A stretch of 64,000 nucleotides of DNA from Oceanibaculum indicum P24 (lineage in GTDB: Bacteria; Pseudomonadota; Alphaproteobacteria; Oceanibaculales; Oceanibaculaceae), in the NCBI RefSeq assembly GCF_000299935.1, contig NZ_AMRL01000006.1, positions 1 to 64,000 on the forward strand, read 5' to 3'. The position numbers and the translations under genes are program-made. Shown here piece by piece: positions 53,278 to 61,972 of the stretch. The notes beneath the pieces were generated by a model, which ran no database searches, was not told the origin of the DNA, and saw only the letters and a program-made list of their open reading frames with translations. Position 1 is the stretch's first letter. Every line of letters starts with the position of its first letter.

Positions 53278-53508
53278 ATGTTTCTGTGGAAGAAGGACAT
53301 TCATATCGAACCGGGGATGCGGGTCGAGACCTTGAGCCGCTGGGGCGACACGAGCTGGATGATCGAGGGGGTCGTCAGCATTGAAGGGATTGCCCATGCC
53401 CGACTGATGCCGGTTGATCCGTCGCGCGATTCGATCACCATCGCGGTGTCGGCACTGGCTGACAAGCAGCGCTTCCGGGTGCATCCGATGGCAGCCCTCG
53501 CCGGCTGA
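53278..53508 (+). CDS. Small hypothetical protein
   Basis: A 76-residue soluble protein with predicted beta character: FLWKKDIHIEPGMRVETLSRWG near the start (split about 2-23) and ADKQRFRVHPMAALAG at the end. I recognise no family; the fold could be a small beta barrel. The start at 53278 has GGGGGA upstream. It stands alone after AT-rich DNA and before the heat-shock gene. Confidence 0.62.
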   Translation: MFLWKKDIHIEPGMRVETLSRWGDTSWMIEGVVSIEGIAHARLMPVDPSRDSITIAVSALADKQRFRVHPMAALAG

Positions 53509-53611
53509 AGCCGGTACTTGCCCGCGCAGGCTTCCATCGGGCCCTTTCCGCCGTCTGTACGCCACAGGCGGCACCCCGGCCGTGTTCCGCTCGCTCTCGC
53601 TTCGGCGGGGA

Positions 53612-53640
53612 CTTGATCAGGTATTTCCCCTCTCCTACAT
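53612..53640 (+). promoter_or_regulatory. Probable heat-shock (RpoH) promoter of the hsp20 gene
   Basis: CTTG (53612-53615) and CCTACAT (53634-53640), 18 bases apart, resemble the alphaproteobacterial sigma-32 pattern CTTG then CYTATNT (one mismatch). It would give a leader of about 100 bases. Confidence 0.45.
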
Positions 53641-53644
53641 AAGG

Positions 53645-53748
53645 CATGGCGGCGCCAATCGGGCCGCCGGCTTCAGGCGCCGCTTACCGGGCCTTCTGAA
53701 GCCGTCTCAAGACCGTCTCGCTCATCGGGAGGAGAGGAAGGTCGTATG
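53645..53748 (+). ncRNA. ROSE-like RNA thermometer in the hsp20 leader
   Basis: The ~100-base leader ends with TCTCGCTCATCGGGAGGAG just before the start codon. UCGCU (53718-53722) followed by a short loop and GGGAGGAG matches the 3' hairpin of ROSE elements, where U(U/C)GCU pairs imperfectly with the Shine-Dalgarno sequence and opens on heating. The GC-rich upstream part can form further stems. ROSE elements typically precede small heat-shock genes of alphaproteobacteria, as here. Confidence 0.6.
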
Positions 53749-54159
53749 ACGCGCATGCCTGCATTCAACAGCCCGTTCCTTCTGGGCTTCGATCATTTCG
53801 AGCGGGCGCTGGACCGCATCAGCAAGGCGTCCACCGAAAGCTATCCCCCGTACAATATTGTGCAGACCGGCCCGAACGAGCTTCGGATCACGCTGGCCGT
53901 CGCGGGTTTCGGCCCCGAGGCGCTGGAAGTGCTCGTCGAGGGAAACCAGTTGCAGATTCGTGGCCGGCAGGTCGAGGAGACGGAGCGGGTCTTCGTTCAT
54001 CGCGGCATTGCCACCCGTCAGTTCCAGCGCAGCTTTGTGCTTGCCGAGGGGCTGAAGGTCAGTGCGGCGACCCTGAACAATGGCCTGCTGCACGTCGATC
54101 TGGAACGCCCGGAGCCAGAAGCGGCGGTCCAGCGCATCGCGATCAAGACGGTATCTTAA
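53746..54159 (+). CDS. Small heat-shock protein, Hsp20 family
   Basis: A 137-residue alpha-crystallin domain protein (AGFGPEALEVLVEGNQLQI and FQRSFVLAEGLKVSAATLNNGLLHV, given in part). It begins with the IbpA-like NSPFLLGFDHFERALDRI. Acts as an ATP-independent holdase of unfolding proteins. A heat-shock type promoter and ROSE-like leader lie upstream; a DUF1150 gene follows. Confidence 0.94.
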   Translation: MTRMPAFNSPFLLGFDHFERALDRISKASTESYPPYNIVQTGPNELRITLAVAGFGPEALEVLVEGNQLQIRGRQVEETERVFVHRGIATRQFQRSFVLAEGLKVSAATLNNGLLHVDLERPEPEAAVQRIAIKTVS

Positions 54160-54246
54160 CCAATCATCAGTGATTTGCCCCCACTATGGGGCGTCCGGAC
54201 CGGGCGCAGGCTGCTTGCCACAGGCCGCCCGGAGGAATATGGGATA

Positions 54247-54471
54247 GTGACCATGAACATGCTTCAGAAATTCCACCCGATGTCGCATCAGGATCTGGTC
54301 ATGCTGGGTCTGAACGATGTGGCCTATATCCGCAGGGTCTCTTCAAAAGAGGGTCCGGCCAGCTTTGCCATCCATGCGGCAGATGGCACCGAAATGCTGG
54401 TCGTGGACAATGTCGCGCTGGCGATGGCGACGATCCGCCAGAACGACATGGAGCCGCTGCTGGTTCATTGA
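54247..54471 (+). CDS. DUF1150 family protein
   Basis: A 74-residue protein of the DUF1150 family (LVMLGLNDVAYIRRVSS, then DGTEMLVVDNVALAMATIRQNDMEP), usually encoded beside hsp20 in alphaproteobacteria. Function unknown; co-occurrence hints at a heat-shock role. Start GTG 54247 is preferred (GGAGG at 54231-54235, 11 bases upstream); ATG 54253 is an alternative. A minimal ATG-GGA-TAG reading frame lies between the site and the start. Confidence 0.83.
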   Translation: MTMNMLQKFHPMSHQDLVMLGLNDVAYIRRVSSKEGPASFAIHAADGTEMLVVDNVALAMATIRQNDMEPLLVH

Positions 54472-54540
54472 TCGGGCCAGGGGATCGAATCAGAGCGCCC
54501 TTGCGGCGCCCGGTTCCAGCCTTTTAGGGCTCTCCGCTTC

Positions 54541-55005
54541 TCAGGCGGCGTGGCTGGCCGGCGCCTGGGTCAGCACGGCATAGAGCCCGTCCGCCGTGTC
54601 GCAGCCGCGCAGCTTGCTGCAAATGGTGCGGTCGCGCAGCAGGCGGGAGACGCGCGCCAGCGCCTTCAGATGATCCGCACCTGCCGATTCCGGCGCCAGC
54701 AGCAGGAAAATCAGATCGACCGGCTCGTCATCAATCGAATCGAAATCGATCGGCTTGTCCAGCCGGGCGAAGATGCCGTAGAGGCGCGTCAGCTCCGGCA
54801 GCTTGCCATGCGGAATGGCGATGCCATTGCCCACGCCGGTGGTGCCCAGGCGCTCGCGCTCCAACAGCACTTCGAAAATCCGCCGCTCCTCCAGACCGGT
54901 GAGGTCGGCGGCCTTGCGCGCAAGCTCCTGCAAAGCCTGCTTCTTGCTGGTCGCCCGCAGAGAGGCGATCACGGCATCTGGCGAGATCAGGTCCATAATT
55001 TCCAT
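54541..55005 (-). CDS. ptsN: PTS IIA-like nitrogen regulatory protein PtsN
   Basis: A 154-residue EIIA-Ntr domain with the phosphorylated His66 in NGIAIPHGKLPEL. Conserved DEPVDLIFLLLAPESAGADHLKALA is present. It takes phosphate from the NPr/EI-Ntr chain and regulates nitrogen and potassium metabolism. It is last in lptC-lptA-lptB-rpoN-hpf-ptsN. ATG 54996, with GGAAATT upstream, is an alternative start. Confidence 0.94.
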   Translation of the reverse strand: MEIMDLISPDAVIASLRATSKKQALQELARKAADLTGLEERRIFEVLLERERLGTTGVGNGIAIPHGKLPELTRLYGIFARLDKPIDFDSIDDEPVDLIFLLLAPESAGADHLKALARVSRLLRDRTICSKLRGCDTADGLYAVLTQAPASHAA

Positions 55006-55058
55006 GATTGAAACGGCCCCGTTGTGTCTGTTGCGGGGCGGGCACGGCCCGCCCGTTC

Positions 55059-55628
55059 CTACATCTGGGGATCGATCCACCCTATATTGCCGTCCTCACG
55101 CCGATAGACGACGTTCAGCCGGCCGTTTGAAGCAAGGCGGAACATCAGTACCGGCTTGCCGCCAAGATCCATCCGCATGGCCGCATCACGCGGCGTCAGC
55201 GTGGGAATTTCCGTCTTCATTTCGGCGACGATCAGCGCGTCATCGCCGACAGGCTCCGCCCCGTCTTCTTCCGGTTCGGGCGCCAGAACATAGTGCTGTG
55301 CCGACAAGGCGTCTTCAGCCCTGGCCGCGTTCTTGTGGTGGTCGCGCAGCCGGCGCTTGTAGCGCCGCAACTGCTTGGCGATCCGGTCGCAGGCATTGTC
55401 GAAGGCGACATAGGCGTCATCCGCCTGGCCGCTGGCCTGCACGTCGATGCCCCGTCCGACATGCACGTCGATATCGGCGGTGAACATCACCGCATCGCGT
55501 GACATGACGACATTGGCTTCAAGCGCCGACCCGAAATACTTCTCGATCTCGGAACGCAGATTGCTGTCGATATGCTGGCGCAAGGCGTCGCCGACATCAA
55601 TCTGCTTGCCCTTGACGGTGAGCTGCAT
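55059..55628 (-). CDS. hpf: Ribosome hibernation promoting factor, long form
   Basis: A 189-residue long HPF: N-terminal S30AE domain (MQLTVKGKQIDVGDALRQHI, SDKAYVAFDN-type core) and a C-terminal dimerising domain (MDLGGKPVLMFRLASNGRLNVVYRREDG, in part). Long HPF dimerises 70S ribosomes into 100S in stationary phase. It lies between rpoN and ptsN, the standard order. Confidence 0.95.
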   Translation of the reverse strand: MQLTVKGKQIDVGDALRQHIDSNLRSEIEKYFGSALEANVVMSRDAVMFTADIDVHVGRGIDVQASGQADDAYVAFDNACDRIAKQLRRYKRRLRDHHKNAARAEDALSAQHYVLAPEPEEDGAEPVGDDALIVAEMKTEIPTLTPRDAAMRMDLGGKPVLMFRLASNGRLNVVYRREDGNIGWIDPQM

Positions 55629-55789
55629 CGAGCACCCCGTTTCTTGTGTTTATCCACTCCGCCGGTCCGCCGCCGATGCGGATTTTATCCGGCAAGAGGC
55701 GCGGACCATACTGCCCCCGCCTGAAGAGTCAAGCTTAGCCGCGCCGGCCTGGCAAGGCCTTGACAAAAGCAAAAATTGGGTTTGCCGGA

Positions 55790-57325
55790 TCACAGTCCAA
55801 GGCTTTTTTCCCGACGGCGCTGGACCGATGAGGGAATGCGCATGGATTCCCGATACTTGGCGACCGTTCTTCGGGCGATATCTATGCCGCCATTCTGCAA
55901 GATCTCGACAATCCGGTCATCCGACAGCACGCCATCGGCGGGCTCCGCATCGATCAGCGACTTGATGCGGAAGCGCACCGCCTCGGCGGAATGGCTCTCG
56001 GCACCGTCCATCGCCGAGATCGCGGCGCTGAAAAAAAACTTCAGTTCGAACACGCCACGCGGGCCGGCGATGTACTTGTTCGCGGTGACGCGGCTCACTG
56101 TACTTTCATGCATGCCGATGGCGTCCGCGATGTCGCGCAGCACCAGCGGGCGCAGATGGCCAATGCCATGCCGGAAAAAGGCATCTTGCTGGCGGACGAT
56201 CTCGCCCGCCACCTTGACGATGGTGGTGGCGCGCTGGTGCAGCGACTTCACCAGCCAGTTCGCCGATTGCAGCTGCTCCGACAGGTAATCCTTGTCCTCC
56301 CGGCGCAGGCCGCCGCGGCTGATCGCGGCATGGTAGCGCCGGTTGACCAGCACGCGTGGCAGGGTGTCGCTGTTCAGCTCGATCTCCCAGCCGCCATCGG
56401 CGGCCGGGCGCATCAGCACATCGGGAATCAGTGTCGGCGGTGCTTCATGCTCGAACCGCTCGCCCGGCTTCGGGTTCAGCGCCTTGATCTCCCCCACCAT
56501 GTCGGCGAGGTCCTCATTATCGACGCCGCAGATCCGGCGCAGGGCTGCGAGGTCACGGCGCGCCAGCAGCTCCAGATTGTCGAGCAGCGCCTGCATCGCC
56601 GGGTCCAGCCGGTCCTTCTCGCGCAGCTGCAGGGCCAGGCATTCCTTCAGCGAGCGGGCGAAGATGCCGGGCGGGTCCAGCCGCTGCAGCCGGTCCAGCA
56701 CAGACTCCACCTGTTCCAGCGTACAGCCGAGCGAGTCCGCCACGGTCTCGCAGCCGGCAGTGAACCAGCCGCAATCGTCCAGCAGCCCGATCATGTAGCT
56801 GGCGATGGCACGCTCCACCGGGTCGGCGAAATCCGCCCCGACCTGTTCGTTCAGATGGTCGGACAGGCTTTTCTCCGAGGCCAGCGTGCGGTCGCGCTGG
56901 TCCTCCTCGTCGCTGAAATCGCCACCGCCGCCGCCGGAGGTCTTCCAGTTCAGCGATTCGCCGTCGCTGCCCTCGCCGGTATATTCGTTGCTGCTCCAGA
57001 GATTCTGGTCGCCGGAGTCGGAATCCAGCGGCCCGTCGCCCTCGCCTGGCAGGGTGCCGCTGCCGGTCAGCAGGGAGGTGTCCTGCCGGTCGGAGGAGGC
57101 CAGGGGCATATCGTCGCGGTCGAGATCGGCGTCTATGCCACCCTCGATGCGGATGTCGCCATCGCCATCGTCGCGCTCCAGCAGCGGGTTCTGCTCGATC
57201 TCGCGCTCGATAAAGTCGGCCAGTTCCAGGTTGGAGAGCTGCAGCAGCTTGATGGCCTGCTGCAGCTGCGGCGTCATCACCAACGCCTGCGACTGTCTCA
57301 GGTCTAACCGCTGCGCCAATGCCAT
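55790..57325 (-). CDS. rpoN: RNA polymerase sigma-54 factor
   Basis: A 511-residue sigma-54. The N-terminal activator-interaction region is Gln/Leu-rich (RLDLRQSQALVMTPQLQQAIK start), the middle is acidic (about 65-150), then the core-binding domain, and the RpoN box reads RRTVAKYRESM near the C terminus. It drives nitrogen, flagellar and other genes that need enhancer-binding activators. Downstream neighbours hpf and ptsN fit nitrogen control. Confidence 0.97.
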   Translation of the reverse strand: MALAQRLDLRQSQALVMTPQLQQAIKLLQLSNLELADFIEREIEQNPLLERDDGDGDIRIEGGIDADLDRDDMPLASSDRQDTSLLTGSGTLPGEGDGPLDSDSGDQNLWSSNEYTGEGSDGESLNWKTSGGGGGDFSDEEDQRDRTLASEKSLSDHLNEQVGADFADPVERAIASYMIGLLDDCGWFTAGCETVADSLGCTLEQVESVLDRLQRLDPPGIFARSLKECLALQLREKDRLDPAMQALLDNLELLARRDLAALRRICGVDNEDLADMVGEIKALNPKPGERFEHEAPPTLIPDVLMRPAADGGWEIELNSDTLPRVLVNRRYHAAISRGGLRREDKDYLSEQLQSANWLVKSLHQRATTIVKVAGEIVRQQDAFFRHGIGHLRPLVLRDIADAIGMHESTVSRVTANKYIAGPRGVFELKFFFSAAISAMDGAESHSAEAVRFRIKSLIDAEPADGVLSDDRIVEILQNGGIDIARRTVAKYRESMRIPSSVQRRREKSLGL

Positions 57326-57360
57326 GACCGTTCCGCCCCGCCCGACCGGTTATGTACGCA

Positions 57361-58161
57361 TCACAAGCTGAACCGTTCCCCGAGATAGACCCGGCGAACG
57401 TCGGCATCGTCCACGATCTCGGACGGCACACCCTCCATCAGCACACGCCCGTCATGCAGGATGTAGGCGCGGTCCACGATCTCCAGCGTCTCGCGCACAT
57501 TATGGTCGGTGATCAGCACGCCGATCCCCCGGTCCTTCAGGTGCGAGACAAGGTCGCGGATATCGCCCACGGCGATGGGGTCGATGCCGGCCAGCGGCTC
57601 GTCCAGAAGGATGAAGCTGGGGCGCGAGGCGAGCGCGCGGGCGATCTCGACACGGCGGCGCTCGCCGCCGGACAGCGCCATGGACGGCGTGCGGCGCAGA
57701 TGGGTGATGGAGAATTCCGCCAGCAGCTCGTCCAGCTGTTCCTCGCGCCGCGCCGGGTCGGCCTCGACCACCTCCAGCACCGCGCGAATGTTCTGCTCCA
57801 CGGTCAGGCCGCGGAAGATCGAAGCCTCCTGCGGCAGGTAGCCGATACCGAGGCGCGCGCGCCGGTACATCGGCAGGTCGGTGATGTCCTCCCCGTCCAG
57901 GGCGATGGTGCCGTAGTCGGGCGCGATCAGCCCGGTGATGATGTAGAAGCAGGTGGTCTTGCCGGCGCCGTTCGGGCCCAGCAGCCCGACCGCCTCGCCG
58001 CGCTGCACGGAGACGCTGACGCCGCGCAGAACCGGCCGCTTCTTGTACTGCTTGCCGAGATTGACAGCGGACAGCCCCCGGTTGTCGGCGACCAGGCGCG
58101 GGCCTGCGCCGGTGCCGGTGGCCTCGCTCTCGGCGGCGGATCGGGGACCGTGCTGGTTCAT
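57361..58161 (-). CDS. lptB: LPS export ABC transporter ATP-binding protein LptB
   Basis: A 266-residue ABC ATPase: Walker [11 protein letters not shown]-loop LPQEAS, signature LSGGERRR, Walker [13 protein letters not shown] and switch His in DHNVRE. It powers LPS movement from the inner membrane with LptFG. The start at 58161 has AAAGGATGGCG upstream; an ATG two codons earlier is less well placed. A 28-residue leader precedes the ABC domain. Confidence 0.95.
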   Translation of the reverse strand: MNQHGPRSAAESEATGTGAGPRLVADNRGLSAVNLGKQYKKRPVLRGVSVSVQRGEAVGLLGPNGAGKTTCFYIITGLIAPDYGTIALDGEDITDLPMYRRARLGIGYLPQEASIFRGLTVEQNIRAVLEVVEADPARREEQLDELLAEFSITHLRRTPSMALSGGERRRVEIARALASRPSFILLDEPLAGIDPIAVGDIRDLVSHLKDRGIGVLITDHNVRETLEIVDRAYILHDGRVLMEGVPSEIVDDADVRRVYLGERFSL

Positions 58162-58196
58162 CGCCATCCTTTCTTGCCCTTACTCTGGGGAGGGGC

Positions 58197-59096
58197 CTAT
58201 TGCGTCCTGCGGCCGGGCAGCGAACTGCCCTCCTGCGGCACGAAGATACCTTTTACCCGGCCATCCCCGCCTGTGCCAGCCAGCAGCCTGCTGACGCCGG
58301 TGCGCAGATTCACCTCGGCGCGCTGGCCATTCAGCTGGTTCTTGCCCTGGGTGATCTTCACATCTCCAGACAGGACTGCCGTCTCATTGGCCACAGTATA
58401 GACGGCTTGCCGGCTGCGTGCGATTTCGTTCGGCGTGGTGATGACGACATTGCCATCGGCATCGACACGGGAAAGCTGCTGCTTGCCGGCCTTGTCCTCG
58501 GTGAAGCGCGCGGTCAGCGTATCGGCCCGGATTGTCCGGTCGCCGCGCTTGGCGACGGCATCGCCCACCGCGACGGCCCTCTTTTCCTGCTGGAAATAGT
58601 CGATGCGCTCGCGCGCCGTTACCGTGTCCTCGGCCGATACCAGCCGCAGATCCTGTCCGGTCAGGCGCATCCGCTGGCTGTCGATGTCATAGACCGCGCG
58701 GTCGCCATAGGCGGTTTCCGTCGGCGAGGCAATGCGCACATTGCCGTCGGCCTCCAGTTGGAAGATCTGGGTGCTGCCATCCGCCGCCTCGCGGTAGCTC
58801 GCGATCAGCCGGTCGGCGCGCACCGTCACCTCGCCCTGCGTCGCCCTTGCATTGCCACGCGCGATGTACTGGCGCGCATCGCGCAGCCATTCGATGCCGT
58901 TATCGGCCTCCACCGTCACCGGGGCGTTGCCGCCGCCAAGGGTGGACAGTGCCTGCGCGCCGGCCGGCGTGGCGGCGGGCAGGGCGGCAAGGCAGAGCAG
59001 CGCGGTGATGAGGGCGGCGGGCAGGACGGCGGGCAGGAGGGCGGACAGGAAGGACGGAAGGGAAAGCCTGGCGGATCTCGGCATTGTCGGGGTCAT
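58197..59096 (-). CDS. lptA: LPS transport protein LptA (OstA-like)
   Basis: A 299-residue periplasmic protein, signal peptide about 1-48 with a long Ala/Leu stretch, then two OstA/LptA-type beta-jellyroll repeats (YIARGNARATQGEVTVRAD, YDIDSQRMRLTG, GDVKITQGKNQL). It bridges inner and outer membranes for LPS export. Its start overlaps the lptC stop by 4 bases, and it lies 30 bases before lptB. Confidence 0.9.
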   Translation of the reverse strand: MTPTMPRSARLSLPSFLSALLPAVLPAALITALLCLAALPAATPAGAQALSTLGGGNAPVTVEADNGIEWLRDARQYIARGNARATQGEVTVRADRLIASYREAADGSTQIFQLEADGNVRIASPTETAYGDRAVYDIDSQRMRLTGQDLRLVSAEDTVTARERIDYFQQEKRAVAVGDAVAKRGDRTIRADTLTARFTEDKAGKQQLSRVDADGNVVITTPNEIARSRQAVYTVANETAVLSGDVKITQGKNQLNGQRAEVNLRTGVSRLLAGTGGDGRVKGIFVPQEGSSLPGRRTQ

Positions 59097-59773
59097 CCTC
59101 CCGCCGCGGGATACATGACGAGGCGCGACTTGCCGGTGAACAGGATGCGCGCGCCACGGTCGAGAATCTGGAAGCCTTCGGCCTCGATGTCGCCGCCGGG
59201 ACCCTGCCCGGTGACTGTTTGCTCGCCGGCAGCCGTGCCGGCCTTCAGATCGATCAGGGCCGATTCCGAACGGAACTCGTAGCCCGAATCGTGGAAGATG
59301 TTCACCGCCCCCTTCAGGTCAATGGATTGCCGGTCGCGGTGATAGAGGCCGTCGCTGGCGGTCAGTGCGACCCATGAGCCATCCTGCAGCGCGATATCGG
59401 CCTTGGGATGATCCAGTGTCACTAGGTTGGAATTGCCGCTGGATTGCGTGGCGACGTCGGCGGTGACGTTGAAAGGCTGGTTGCGGTCGTCGGTACCGAC
59501 ATAGCGCGGGTTCACCATGCGCAGGGTTTCGGCATCGCGCTGATCGATGCGTACCGCGTTCAGCCGGAAGCGGCCATCGTCGGAGATCAGTTCCGGCCAG
59601 GCGATCACGAGCCCGACCAGGACCACCGCGATCGACGGCAGCAGCACCTTCATCAAGAAGACCATGCGGCTGTAGCCGGCGAGCGGCAGACGGCGCGCGC
59701 GCCTGCTCTTGGGCGGCATCGGGGCCGGCCAGTCGGCGTTTGCGTCCTGCGGAATGTGCGTCTGGCTGCTCAC
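59093..59773 (-). CDS. lptC: LPS export protein LptC
   Basis: A 226-residue protein with one N-terminal membrane helix (about 37-57) and a periplasmic LptC/OstA-like jellyroll (NPRYVGTDDRNQPFNVTADVA, SDGLYHRDRQSIDLKGAVNI, in part). It receives LPS from LptBFG and passes it to LptA. The GTG start has GGGGAGACA upstream. It is the first gene of the lpt-rpoN-hpf-ptsN run. Confidence 0.9.
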   Translation of the reverse strand: MSSQTHIPQDANADWPAPMPPKSRRARRLPLAGYSRMVFLMKVLLPSIAVVLVGLVIAWPELISDDGRFRLNAVRIDQRDAETLRMVNPRYVGTDDRNQPFNVTADVATQSSGNSNLVTLDHPKADIALQDGSWVALTASDGLYHRDRQSIDLKGAVNIFHDSGYEFRSESALIDLKAGTAAGEQTVTGQGPGGDIEAEGFQILDRGARILFTGKSRLVMYPAAGG

Positions 59774-60010
59774 TGTCTCCCCTGGGGGATTTCCCCCGGT
59801 CTTCTTAATGCCGGTCTTCTTGCGCCCGTCTATCTTATGCCTGCGGTATCGGCGTGGCGCTCTGGCATCATGTTTGCAGGGCGCCGCCCGCGGATTATGG
59901 GCGGCAGACTCCTGACGGTCAACGAAACCGCGGATGTCCCTGTCAGATATGTCGGCTCAGATATGTGGACTCCGGCCCCCGAGGCCAAGAGTTATGCCAG
60001 GCGCAAGGCG

Positions 60011-60622
60011 CTAATGCGCGAAGATATCCTCTTCCGCCCAGCCGCCGAGATCGAGTGCGGCACGGGTCGGCAGGAAGCGGAAGCAGGCCTCCGCGATTTC
60101 CGTGCGCCCCTCGCGCGCCAGGCGCTCGTCCAGCACTGCCTTCAGCTTGTGCAGATGCAGGACGTCGGAGGCGGCATAGGCCAGCTGCTCCTGGGTCAGC
60201 TCATCAGCACCCCAGTCGGAGGATTGCTGCTGCTTCGACAGATCGACGCCCAGCAGCTCGCGGCACAGATCCTTCAGCCCGTGGCGGTCGGTATAGGTGC
60301 GCACCAGCTTGGAGGCAATCTTCGTGCAGTAGAGCGGTGCTGTCTCGACGCCCAGATAATGCCGGAACACGGCAATGTCGAAGCGGGCATAATGAAACAG
60401 CTTGGTGACCTTGCGGTCGGTCAGCAGCCGCTTCAGGTTCGGCGCGTCGTACTGGCCGGGCGCGAACTGCACCAGATGGCTCTCGCCATCGCCGGCCGAA
60501 AGCTGCACGAGGCACAGCCGGTCGCGGCCGGGGCGCAGGCCCATGGTCTCGCTGTCGAGGGCAACGCAGGTGCCGAGGTCGAGGCCGTCGGGCAGGTCGC
60601 CTTTATGAAGATGGATTGTCAA
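60011..60622 (-). CDS. rnd: Ribonuclease D-type 3'-5' exonuclease (short form)
   Basis: A 203-residue DEDDy exonuclease: ALDSETMGL (Asp-x-Glu), HYARFDIAVF (Asp) and YAASDVLHLHKL (Tyr...Asp). It lacks the HRDC domains of E. coli RNase D, as usual in short alphaproteobacterial forms. It trims RNA 3' ends, probably tRNA precursors. The start is TTG 60622 with GGAGG five bases upstream; a longer frame would run through the tRNA-Leu gene and is rejected. Confidence 0.9.
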   Translation of the reverse strand: MTIHLHKGDLPDGLDLGTCVALDSETMGLRPGRDRLCLVQLSAGDGESHLVQFAPGQYDAPNLKRLLTDRKVTKLFHYARFDIAVFRHYLGVETAPLYCTKIASKLVRTYTDRHGLKDLCRELLGVDLSKQQQSSDWGADELTQEQLAYAASDVLHLHKLKAVLDERLAREGRTEIAEACFRFLPTRAALDLGGWAEEDIFAH

Positions 60623-60710
60623 CAGTACCTCCGGTCTCTGTCCGGCTGGCGCCGGTATGATGACCGCCGGCCTGTTTATGCCAGCTGCTCTTGCGACATG
60701 GTGCAAGAGA

Positions 60711-60797
60711 TGGTGCCCAGGAGAAGACTCGAACTTCCACGACCTTTCGGCCACAGGTACCTGAAACCTGCGCGTCTACCAATTCCGCCACCTGGGC
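60711..60797 (-). tRNA. tRNA-Leu (anticodon CAG)
   Basis: A complete 87-nt class II tRNA on the minus strand with encoded CCA. Acceptor stem GCCCAGG pairs with CCTGGGC. Anticodon loop TTCAGGT gives anticodon CAG, reading CUG. A long variable arm (GGCCGAAAGGTC) is present, as expected for Leu tRNA. Confidence 0.96.
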
Positions 60798-61018
60798 ACG
60801 GCTTGGAGCGCCGTAAAATCGAGAAGAGACGGGCTTCTGTCAACACGATTCTTCATGGTTTTGAAAAATCTTTCGCGCCCCGTGCCCGCTTCCCGTGCCC
60901 GCCCCGGAAAAGAGCCGCTAAATAGATGCGCCGGGTCGATTTACCTGCCATGACCGGTGTAGTATGAGAGGCGCGCAGGCAATGTCGCGGGTGCACCCGC
61001 CAGGCTGAGGATTGGGCA

Positions 61019-61969
61019 ATGAGCGATAAGGTGGTGACGGTTTTCGGCGGTTCGGGCTTTATCGGCCGCTATGTCGTCCAGCGGCTGGCCAAGACCGGCG
61101 TGCGCGTCAATGTCGCGGTGCGCCATGTCGAGCGCGCGAAATTCCTGAAGCCAATGGGCAATGTCGGCCAGATCACGCCGATCAGCTGCGACATCACCGA
61201 CGCGGAGTCGGTTGCGCGCGCCGTGCAGGGCGCCGATGCGGTCGTCAATCTGGTCGGCATCCTGTATCCCTCGGGTCACGGTCACGGTTTCGATGCGGTG
61301 CATCACCAGGCGGCCCGGACCATTGCCGAGGCCGCGAAGGCGGCAGATGCCAGGGCGCTGGTGCAGATCTCTGCGATTGGTGCCGATGCCGAGTCCGACT
61401 CCGCCTATGCGCGTTCCAAGGCGGCGGGTGAGGCAGCTGTCCGTGAGGTTTTCCCGGAAGCCACGATCCTGCGCCCCAGCATCGTGTTCGGGCCGGAGGA
61501 TGGCTTCTTCAACCGTTTCGCCGCGATGGCGCGGCTGTCGCCGGCCCTGCCGCTGATCGGCGGCGGCCATACGCTGTTCCAGCCGGTCTATGTCGGCGAT
61601 GTCGCCGATGCGGTGCTGCGTGTCCTGTCCGATCCGAAGGCTCAGGGCAAGATTTATGAGCTGGGCGGTCCGAAGACCTACAGCTTCAAGGCGCTGATGG
61701 AGCTGATGCTGGCCACCATCGGCCGCAGCCGCCTGCTGGTGCCGGTGCCGTTCGGCATTGCGGAGCTGCAGGCCAGCGTCCTGCAGCTGCTGCCGGTGCC
61801 GCCGCTGACCCGCGATCAGGTGACGCTGCTGAAGCGCGACAATGTGGTTTCCGAAGGCGCGCTGACCCTGGCCGATCTCGGTATCGAGCCGACCACGGTC
61901 GAAGTCATCCTGCCGGCCTATATGGAGCGCTTCCGGCGGGGCGGGCATTACAGCCGCTACGCAGCGTAA
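61019..61969 (+). CDS. NDUFA9-type NAD(P)-binding protein (complex I assembly-related)
   Basis: A 316-residue short-chain dehydrogenase-like protein with N-terminal FGGSGFIGRYVV and the segments VNLVGILYPS and HHQAARTIAEAAKAA. It matches the NDUFA9 family, related to a nuclear-encoded complex I subunit of mitochondria; in alphaproteobacteria its role (complex I or ubiquinone related) is not settled. Convergent with uppP. It is a good marker of alphaproteobacterial origin. Confidence 0.9.
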   Translation: MSDKVVTVFGGSGFIGRYVVQRLAKTGVRVNVAVRHVERAKFLKPMGNVGQITPISCDITDAESVARAVQGADAVVNLVGILYPSGHGHGFDAVHHQAARTIAEAAKAADARALVQISAIGADAESDSAYARSKAAGEAAVREVFPEATILRPSIVFGPEDGFFNRFAAMARLSPALPLIGGGHTLFQPVYVGDVADAVLRVLSDPKAQGKIYELGGPKTYSFKALMELMLATIGRSRLLVPVPFGIAELQASVLQLLPVPPLTRDQVTLLKRDNVVSEGALTLADLGIEPTTVEVILPAYMERFRRGGHYSRYAA

Positions 61970-61972
61970 GCC

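Noticed and set aside
59943-59966. Direct repeat TCAGATATGT twice
   Set aside because: Only two copies of 10 bases in a non-coding gap; likely chance.
60623-60754. N-terminal extension of the RNase D frame
   Set aside because: It runs through the tRNA-Leu gene; a TTG with GGAGG gives the family length.
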